Part shown: piece by piece, positions 53,001 through 61,600 of the stretch
How positions within the stretch are numbered: position 1 is the first letter of the stretch
Layout: the number at the start of each line of letters is the position of its first letter
NCBI GenBank assembly: GCA_003665825.1
Contig: QPFY01000004.1
Location: 1,302,001 to 1,366,000, forward strand
Direction: 5' to 3'
DNA: 64,000 nucleotides
DNA from: Microbotryum silenes-acaulis
Taxonomy: Eukaryota; Basidiomycota; Microbotryomycetes; Microbotryales; Microbotryaceae
Notes under the pieces: generated by a model
What the model saw: only the letters and a program-made list of their open reading frames with translations
Databases searched by the model: none
Told to the model about the DNA's origin: nothing
Translations under genes and position numbers: made by a program

Positions 53001-54011
53001 GTGTAGCGCACCTTTGCTGGCAGCTTGGACCGAAGCGTTGAGTTTGTAAACGCTGGACGCGATGGCTGATGCTGTGGCGATGCACCCTTGCGGCGTGCGG
53101 AGCTCAACTTCTCCGTGTTCGAAGGTGATGCGAACGCCTTTGCGGTCGAAGGCCCGGACCGAGATGAGGTTGGCAGGGCTCTCGGGGGCGTAGATCACGT
53201 CGTTGAGGGTGAACTTGGTACCATTATCGGAGACGAGCTTGACCGAGCCGATTCCCGAGGCCTTCACCGTTCCCCCTAGACCTTGCAGGACTTGCGGGGT
53301 AGGCGAAAGGGGGCCGTCAAAGAAGGACGCATCGTTGACGACGTGGCACGCCGACGCCGAGTCTAGCAGAAGGATTTCCGCCGGTGGCCCGATGTTGGTA
53401 AACGTAGCAGAAGAAAAGACGGACAGGTGTTGATCCTTGGATGCTTCCTCGGTGGCCACGAACGTGGACGCAGGCGATGATGAGCCTTGGAGTTCCTTCA
53501 TGGCGTTCTTGAGCTCGAGGTACTTGGCTCGCTTGCGCGATTCCGGACACTTGTCGAGCCAGTGTTTGCCTTGACCACAAGCTGGGCAGTTGCTCGGGGC
53601 AGGACCAGAACGATCCCATTTTGAGCGTTTGGTCGGTACGACCGCCTTCGCAACGAGGACCGTCGCTCGATTCGTCCGAGCGTTGAATCCAGCCCAAGAG
53701 GGCGGGCATGGCGGCATCGTGAGGACCCAGTCAACGTAATTGTCCTCCGTAAGCTTCGAGTCGTGTGGGAAGACCGGGGGGTTGACTGGGGGGAGTAGCT
53801 GACGCATGGAGAGTGCGTCGTCGTCCTGTGCGGGTGCGGGGCGCTGGTTCCTAATCAGCTCGCCGAATTGCTCTTTGGTGAGCGTGACGGAGGTAGCGGA
53901 GGCGACGTCGATGGTGTGGATCGACGTTGATGACGGTGGTAGAGGAGGCGTAGATGCCATGTCACCGTGATCGTCGGGGTCGCCCGCCGCTGGTAGGTTC
54001 GGTGGGCTCAT
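50019..54011 (-). pseudogene. copia-B Gag-Pol with an in-frame stop
   Basis: One frame of 1331 codons interrupted by a single TAG at 51506-51504. Order: a short Gag remnant ([12 protein letters not shown] then a jump, the UBN2 core is missing); CCHC knuckle [14 protein letters not shown]; protease [17 protein letters not shown]-pre-integrase HHCC ([20 protein letters not shown]); integrase with D (VHSDVLSF), D (RSDNGGEY) and E (EQNGRAERV); a Pro/Ser-rich linker; the TAG; then RT with [33 protein letters not shown] and [10 protein letters not shown]; and RNase H with [18 protein letters not shown] and [10 protein letters not shown]. The stop falls just before RT domain 1 at the A-x-DEFDSL motif. 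The element is therefore defective in Gag and Pol. Confidence 0.9.
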
Positions 54012-54015
54012 AACC
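54003..54015 (-). promoter_or_regulatory. copia-B primer-binding site (initiator tRNA-Met half-molecule type)
   Basis: The minus strand reads GGTTATGAGCCCA, abutting the LTR end at 54016. The included ATG (54011-54009) starts the gag frame [10 protein letters not shown]. Confidence 0.8.
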
Positions 54016-54218
54016 TTTTGGGAACCTGAAGCCGAGGCACGAGATACGTAAGTACGAGAGCCGAAGATGATAGTAAAGATAGTTGGAGAAAGAAGAGAGG
54101 CGCTAAGGGAGCGCGCGCGAGGCAGGCACGAGCCGCGCGAGGCGACTAATATCAACAACTAGTAACTATTTATAATCAGGAAGACAAGTGGGATGAAACA
54201 GCAATATACACTCTGACA
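54016..54218 (-). repeat. copia-B 5' LTR
   Basis: On the minus strand it starts TGTCAGAGTG and ends GGTTCCCAAAA. Same length as the LTR at 28876-29078. Confidence 0.93.
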
Positions 54219-54223
54219 GGAGC

Positions 54224-56873
54224 TTCGCTCATGGAATGGCATCGGAGCTTCGGACACATGGCACCGTCTTCAATTCTTCAACTCGTCAAATCCAAGGCTG
54301 TCGTTGGAATTCGTTTACTCGACAAGAAGATTGAAGACTGTGAGCCGTGCATCATCGCAAAGGCGCGCGCGGGCTCTCACAATCATGTCAGTCGAAAACC
54401 CGAACATGTTCTTCAACGGGTTTCGATCGATCTGGGATTCGTCAACGATGACGATACCAATGGACGATCCATCTACATGGTTATCGTCGACCAACTTTCA
54501 ACCTATAAGTGGGCTTTTCCACTTGGTTCGAAGTCGGCATCCGAAGTCCTCGAGGTCTGGCGCGGCTTTCAAGCGCAGGTCGAGAGGCAGTCCGGTCAGA
54601 AGATCAAGTTTGTTCGTTCTGACAATGGAGGCGAGTTCGTCAACCAACTCTTTGGCGACGAATTCAAGGCACTTGGCATCACCCATGAACTGGCTGCACG
54701 CTACACGCCGCAGCAGAATGGTCAAGCGGAGCGCGCGAACGGCTCTCTCTTCGCGCTCGTCCGTGCCATGCTCAAGGACTCCGGACCTCCCAAGAAGTAT
54801 TGGTTCTACGCATTGGAAGCGGCTGTTTTCGTTTCCAACCGCGGTCCTCACCCGCATCTCAAGGGCAAGACTGCGTTCGAGGTCTTCTTCGGCAAGCAAC
54901 CCGACGTTTCGCATCTTCGCGCGTTCGGATCTACTGCCTACGTTCTCGTCCCCAAGGCGATTCGTAAGAAGCTCGATGACCATACTGTCAAGGGTACTTT
55001 CCTCGGCTATTCGGGGGAGTACAACTACAAGGTTCGCGTCGAACACGGTCGGTCTTTCAAGATCGTCGTCTCTTCCGATGTCACCTTCTCCGACAAGGCT
55101 CCTTCGATCGCGGACTCGGCTGTCGAGCCTCGCATCTACGAAGTTGAACCTCTACAGGAACACGAGTTAGTCCACCCACTGCCGTTTCCTGGCTTGGAGC
55201 AGATTCCGGCTTTACGGCCTGCTCCCCTTCCTGAGGCAGGTTTGGCTTTTCAGCCTGCGCTCTTTCCCGAGGCAGATCCGGCTTTACGGCATGCGCTCGT
55301 ACCCGAGGCAGAAGTTCCGGCTTTACGGCCTGCGCTCTTTCCCGAGGCGGTTCCGGCTTTACAGCCTGCGCTCGTACCCGAGCTTGGTCCGGCTTTTCGG
55401 CCAGCTCCCGCTCCTCTTCTTCGTTTCCAACATATGGACGATGACGACGTTGCTCCTCCTCCTTTACCGGCTGTCGGTCCGTTGGCCGAAGACGCTGAAG
55501 TTGAAGAGGACCCGATCGATCATCGACGCGAGGAAGCTGTTGAGGCTATCGACAGTGACGATGACGACGGCCCTGCGGAACACGACCAACCATTACCTCC
55601 TGAGGATGGTTACGAGTATCGACCTTACCGTGTCGGCCGCAACCCTGGTGCGCTCGAGACCGTCGATGCAGGTAACATTTTACCGACTCGCCTGCGTGCT
55701 CAGCATCGTGCAGGCGCCCTTCGTGTCGTGTCTACTCGCTCGGTCTACCGTCGTCCACCAGAGCTCATTGCTATGGTTTCGTCTCGTCACCCTCCGCTTC
55801 CCAAGATGTTCGCGGAAGATCGCGGCTATACGCGCTCCAATGTCGATGCTTGTCTCTACTTCAAGTATCATGGCAAGTCGTTCGCGATCATCACATTGTA
55901 CGTTGATGATGGGCTTGCTGCATCGAACAACCAGGCTTTTCTGGACTCCGAGATTTCGGCTTTCGATGCGGTCTACAAGCTCAAGCGACTTGGCCCGGTC
56001 AAGACGTTCCTCGGTCTCGAGTTTCTTCGTACCAAGGATTTCATCTTCGTCCACCAATCAAAGTACATTCGAGGCTTACTCGAACACTACACCTTCGAAA
56101 GCAAGTCGAAGAAGCCGGTCGCGACTCCCATGGAGGATCGCGTCGTTTCGTCTTCTACTGCTCCGTTCTCCGACATTCTCGTCTACCAATCGGCTGTGGG
56201 AGCACTACAATATGCTGCGCAACGTGTTCGTCCCGATATCGCGACTTCTGTTCGTGCGGTGGCGAAGTGCGTGGCTGCTCCAACCGAAGGAGACTGGATC
56301 TGCGTCAAGCGAATCTTTCGCTATCTTTCTGACACCGTCGACTATGGGCTACTCTACCGCGTAGGCGATTCTACCAAGTTCGAGGTGTACAGTGACGCGT
56401 CGTTTGGTTGCGATCACGACAACGGCAGATCTGTGGGAGCGTATGTCGTTATTATGGCTGGCGCTGCCATTTCCTGGAAGTCGAAGCAACAAACGATGGT
56501 CGCTTCTTCTACAGCAGAGTCTGAGACTCTGGCTGCTTCAACCGCAGCAAAGGAGGCTATCGGTCTTCGCAACCTGGCGTCCGAACTTCGCATCAATCAA
56601 GGTCGATCTACTGTTCTGCACGAGGACAACCAACCTTGCATCGATTTGGCGAAGAATCCCGGAGCTCGAGGTCGTACTCGCCATTGGAATGTGCATCATT
56701 TCTATCTACGCGAACGAATCGAGGTTGGCGATATCGATCTCCGCTACTGTCCGACCGATCTGAACACGGCCGACATTTTGACAAAACCCCTATCCAAGCT
56801 CAAGTTCGCTACGCATCGCGAGAGACTTGGGATGGTCTCGCTGGCTACCTTGGCATGTGGGAGTGTCATTTGA
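54224..56873 (+). pseudogene. copia-A Pol remainder: integrase, partial RT, RNase H
   Basis: The frame continues copia-A Gag across the copia-B insertion. GAG-pre-integrase WHRSFGHM and CEPCIIAKARAG; integrase D-D-E: SIDLGFVND, RSDNGGEF and QQNGQAERAN; YTPQQNG and GYSGEYNYKV. A linker carries about five 15-residue repeats of the type ALRPALFPEA. RT starts only at ACLYFKYHGKSFAIITLYVDDGLAAS, so the fingers and first catalytic Asp are absent although YVDD remains. RNase H has VYSDASFGC, SSTAESETLAAS and EDNQPCIDLA. The deletion keeps the frame. The end TGA lies 10 bp inside the 3' LTR. Confidence 0.88.
55196..55425 (+). repeat. coding tandem repeat in the copia-A integrase-RT linker
   Basis: About five imperfect 42-51-bp units encode PALRPAxxPEAxxAF/LQPAL-type repeats (GCTTTACGGCCTGCGCTC, CCCGAGGCAG). 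Differences between units are mostly third-position or conservative. Confidence 0.85.
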
Positions 56874-57110
56874 TATGTGTCTGTGCCTGTGGTATCTGCG
56901 CGGATGCGCGTGCGTTTAGTCATTGGTCACTTTGGTATTGGAGTTTGATCTGTTTAAGTTAGGGAGCGCGCGGGGCTTTCTTCCCGCGCGGCTGTTTACT
57001 CTTGGTAGCTTTCTCATCACTCGCTCTACATTGTGGTCCTGACTTCTCGGCGTCGTGCACCCTCACCTATCGGAAGGCTTTACTTCCGCGCTCGCATCTT
57101 TTCTGCGATA
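56864..57110 (+). repeat. copia-A 3' LTR
   Basis: 247 bp, see the 5' LTR entry. Followed by GTTGT, the right copy of the target duplication. Confidence 0.95.
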
Positions 57111-57115
57111 GTTGT

Positions 57116-57772
57116 TGACTACGCTTCAGCCACTTCTCCTTTTATTCCTAAGCCGTGTGTTGGATTTCGTCGGATGGATCGTTCGTTCGCGTTGGTCAAG
57201 ATCTACAGCATGGATCGGGAAGAAAGGTCGCTCGTTTTTGGTCGACATCCTCGCGTCAAGGCGAGGCTCGTTTCGTTGTATTGGATCGTCTTTCGCTCGG
57301 CCCCAACGGCTCAACAGCCAAGGGAGGACATCAAGCGATGTCGGGGTGACGAGTAGCTGGGGCTTGGCTGCGGCCTGCTAGTCCCTGGGGACCTCTATCT
57401 CTGGCTTCGACCCCCTCCCTTGGCCCCTCGGGTGTGTTCCCCTCCTCCTGCCCTCCTCTCTGTCCTGTTTCTCCGTGTTTCCAGTCGCGACTTTTTGTAT
57501 ATTCTCCCCCTTTCTTTCTCTAGGCGCTCTTGCCTGGTTTTCGCGCATTTTCGCTTCCGCTCTTGGGACGTGAAGCGGCAGCAGTACTCACCGCCCGGTG
57601 GAGTCTGCGTTAGGTGCTCGGCGCGTTTTGATCTGCGCAGCGCTCTTTGCGCGCAGGGGTTTGACTTGCACCCAACTGCTTGCCGTCGTTGCTTTATAAC
57701 CTCTTTTAGCTCTTTTTGTAGCGGTCCCAGCCAACCCGAAGGATTGCAATTTATGAGCCCCAGTAAAAAATA
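57116..57772 (+). other. LINE-C 3' UTR, part 2, with conserved tail
   Basis: Continuation of 48172-48456 after copia-A. Non-coding until 57470, where the LINE-C 3'-end unit begins (GTTTCCAGTCGCGACTTTTTG to GAGCCCCAGT, 57470-57768), followed by AAAAAATATAAAAAAC. The same unit is found alone at 47356-47664 and in 45-bp form at 39901. Confidence 0.7.
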
Positions 57773-58675
57773 TAAAAAACCCGCGAAGATGGTCAACAAG
57801 CTACAAAAAAAAACTGAAAAAAACCCCGCGAGTGGAATGTGTTCTACCACCTTTATTTGAACATCAATGCTAGATCCTAAAAGTATTTTGTAGCGTGTGC
57901 TAGAGCGGTTTGAAGTTTGCCGGGGCGCGCGCGCCGCGGGAAGCTTCCCAATGTAATTTCTGTGAGTCTGATTCTTTTTCCCGGGCCCCGCCACCGAGAC
58001 CTTTAACTTAAGGAACGAGGTTTTGTAATGTCAAATCTAATCATTCAGCTCTCAATGCGGTACCTCGTGCGTACTGTGGTGAGGTGCATCCCTTTCGGAA
58101 GGCCGGCCGGGCTTGAAGTTGAATCGATCGAACCAAATCGCTGTCCATCGCACCGGCCCCGCGACGGTCCTGATCTCTTCAGGTGATTCTGCCTCTACAG
58201 AGTTAGCACCGATTTCTTTGCCCCAGATCTACCGTCAATATTCTTTATGTCTCCTCTCTCGCATTTTTTGTGATGTGATGTTGGTCGATTGTTCCTGCAG
58301 TGGCCGCCGAATTTTCGACGAGTTGGTTATTCGTAGGCGGACACCCACTTTACATAAGATGCATTTCCACCAGCTGAAATGTGGATGACTTGCAAGACTT
58401 CAAGTTCAAGCTTTTAAACGGCGCTGGATTATCGTTAGCCTCTTGCCTGGCAGCACTATCAGCGAGATCGGTGCGACTCATAAGGCCGACTCGGAGTTTC
58501 CCAGCCGCGCTCGAGAACAACGGCAGACAACTGCAGACAACGACAGACGACGGCAGACGACGGCCATTTGGCGGTCGGCTTGGTCGCACCGCCTGTCCAC
58601 CGCGCACACGTCTCATCGATCTCATCCCTCACACCCACTGCCCCGCCGATCCGCCAAAGCAACCAAGGTCGAGGA
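57773..58675. other. intergenic stretch after the retrotransposon block
   Basis: A-rich LINE tails end near 57830. The rest holds no recognisable gene; open frames here are short. The part just upstream of 58676 should contain the promoter of the intersectin-like gene. Confidence 0.45.
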
Positions 58676-61600
58676 ATGAGTTGGCTCAACCAGCCTTACG
58701 CAGGCGGGTACCCGGGCCAGCAACCGCAGCCTGGGTACCTGCAATCGCAACCGACCGGATACATGGGTCAGCCGATGCAGCAGCAGCCCTTGCAGGTGAG
58801 CGCTCGTTTGCTATCTCGTGGCCGCGGTGGGGGCGGCGCTTGGGGTCTTGGGGGTTGACGTCGTCACTGCGCACAACGTCACGTCACGTCAGCCGACAAC
58901 TCGGCCTCGCCGACGTCGCCCCCGCACCTCGTCCATGAACGGCTGTGCAGACCCAGCTGACACAGATTGATATATTCCATGCTCATTAGGGCCAACGTAC
59001 TGGGTATGCACCACAAGGCGGATTCCAGGTCAGTCGTGTGTGACCGCGTGTGCGCGCGGGCGTACGGCAAGTGACCGACCGACCGACCGACCCCCGTGTG
59101 CTCATCATACTCGACTCCACCGTCAACTATCACTTCACAGCAACCCCAGCCGACTGGATTCATAGGCCAACGTCCACCGATGCAGCAGATGCAGTTGCAG
59201 CCGACAGGGTATGCGCCGTCGATGCTGCAACCCCAGCCGACGGGCTACCCCGCGCCGATGCAGCAACGGCCCATGGCGACCGGCTACCCTTTCCAGCAGC
59301 AGCAGCCACCGCCACCGCAGCAGCAGCAGCCCCTTATGAGTCAACCGACGGGGATGCCCGGCATGGGCGGAGGCATGCAGTCGCAGTTCCTATCGACCTT
59401 CATGCCGGCCCCGAGCCTCCAACCGACGTCCTTCATCGACCCCTCCCAGATGCAATTCGCTCATTCGGGCCACAATGGCGCGTCCCTCGCTCAGACGTTT
59501 CAACAGCGAAACCAGGCCCAGACAGGTCATGCCGACGTCCCTATCCCCTGGGCGCTGACCAAGGACGAGAAGAAGCGCTACGATCAAATCTTCCGCGCTT
59601 GGGACCAGCAGGGCACCGGCTTCATCGAAGGCCGAGTCTCCAAGGAGGTGTTTGGGCAGGCCGGGCTGGATCAAAACGACCTCATGTCCATCTGGTGAGT
59701 CTCTGATGGAAGTCAGTACAACACTCCCAATTACCCTCCGGTCGCTGACCCTCAGCGCGACTCTTCAGGAACTTGGCCGATGTTCAGGACCGAGGCAAGC
59801 TCAACATCGACGAATTCCACGTCGCCATGGGTCTCATCTACAGGCGTCAGTTTTCATTCGCGAGGACTCCAGTGCCAATCATCCTGACCTGAGCTAACGC
59901 TATGCTTGCATATCCCCCCCCCCCCCCCTTCTAAAAGGTCTCAATGGCAACCCCATCCCCCAGACGCTTCCCCCAGAGATGGCACCTCCCTCCGCTCGTG
60001 ATCTGGACGACTCGGTGGGCTTCCTCACCAACCTACTTAAAAACGACAACAATCAGCGCTCGACGAATCAGGATTTTGACGGCGGTCGTGGATCGATGGC
60101 CAAAGCCCGCTCGCTGCACGACACCGCCCCTCGTCGCGACCGTAAGGATGCCACCGTCTTCCGCAACGACGACGACGAAGCGCGCACGGTGTACAAGTCG
60201 AGTGCTCGCCATCTCAACCGAGACCAGATCAGGAGTCGTAGTGAGACGGATTCGCCATCATCGGATCTCGATGACATCAAGAATCGCTTGCGAACGACTA
60301 GAAGTACCCTCGACCGATCTCGGGACCAAGACGACGAGGATGAGGATCTCAAGGACGAGCTGCGCAACATGAACCGTCGCATCCAGCGTGTCCAAGACGA
60401 CATCGATTACAACCTGCGCAGCGGTCGACGCACCTCGGCCAAAGAGGACGAGCGACGCAAGCTCGAACGCGAGCTGTTGCGACTCGAGCACGAAGAACTG
60501 CCCGAGCTCGAACGACGCATCAAAGAAAAGGAACGTGATAAGAAGCGTGATCAGCGCAAGTACGCGCTCGAGCGCGACTCCCGCAACAACGACTCGGATC
60601 GCTACGGGGATCGTGACCGATACTCAACGCGGGAAGATCCCTACGAGTCGAGGTCGTCATCCCGTCGCGAGTCCCCCGAGCGCGGCTACAACCGTGGCAC
60701 CTACGACAATGGGGATGGACGCGAGAAGCGTTTGCGCGACCGCGACGACGATCATTACACGTCTTCATCACGAGGAATCACATCACCCAGTCGCTCCCGC
60801 ACAGAGCCTCCACCTCCGCCTCCCGCCCCTGCTTCGGAACGAGCCACCCCTCCGCCTCCCCCACCTGCGCCAGTCGCCGCTCTCAAATCGCCTGCGGTCG
60901 ACACGCGCTCCATGACCCCGACGGAACGACACGCCCATATCCGAGCTCAAGCGCAGGCTCGCATTCAGGAACGACTGAGGGCGTTGGGCGTCGCAGCTCC
61001 TGCAAGCGGTGAAACCGCTGTCGACACCAGCGTCGCTGATCGACTCGAGAAGGACAAGGCCGAGGCTGCTGCCAAAGCAGCCAAAGCCGATGAGGACCTC
61101 AAGGCGAAGGAGCTCGAGCGGCAAGCCAAGCTTGAACGCGAAAAGCTGAGAGGTATTGCGATCGAGCAATCGATCAATAGCCAGAATGAGGCAGCGGTTG
61201 AGCAGGTGAGGGAAGAGGTCAATGCCGCCGCTCCCGTGTCCATGATCGCCAAAGCTGCGAATGAGCAACTGGACGTCGAGGAGGACGCGCTGGCCCGCAG
61301 GGAGGCGCAGCTTAAGCGAGAAAAGGAGGAACGCATGGCCCGGATCAAGCAACTGGAGCAGGAAGCGCACGAAGCTGAGGAGAACTATGCTCGGAGCAAA
61401 GCCATGTTCGCCCCAAAGATCGCTAAAGTCGCCCCTCCGCCTCCAGCGCCTCGAGCTCGACCCGCTGCCCCACCTTCTCGAACTGCATTAGCCCCTGCGT
61501 CGGCAACCAAACCTGCAGTCGACGATGACGACGAAACCGCCCCACCAGCACCCCGAGCTGCGGATCCTGCCTCCGCGGTCATTCCATCTTTCCTCTCTCC

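Larger units (their letters stand above)
49721..54218 (-). mobile_element. copia-B, Ty1/copia LTR retrotransposon nested in copia-A
   Basis: 4498 bp on the minus strand, flanked by the 5-bp duplication GGAGC (49716-49720 and 54219-54223). The 5' LTR is 54016-54218 (203 bp); the 3' LTR is 49721-50005 (285 bp because of an internal duplication). Apart from that the LTRs differ at a single base, so the insertion is very recent. PBS GGTTATGAGCCCA at 54015-54003, purine tract GCACGGGGGG next to the 3' LTR. Gag core is deleted and pol has one stop codon. Confidence 0.93.
48457..57110 (+). mobile_element. copia-A, Ty1/copia LTR retrotransposon (internally deleted, interrupted)
   Basis: LTRs of 247 bp each (48457-48703 and 56864-57110) differ at about three positions, flanked by the 5-bp duplication GTTGT (48452-48456 and 57111-57115). 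A primer-binding site follows the left LTR and a purine tract GTGGGAG precedes the right one. Gene order (Gag, integrase, RT, RNase H) is that of Ty1/copia. Copia-B is inserted at 49720/54219. Without it the copia-A frame is continuous over about 1220 codons, yet protease and the N-terminal half of RT are missing. Confidence 0.92.
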
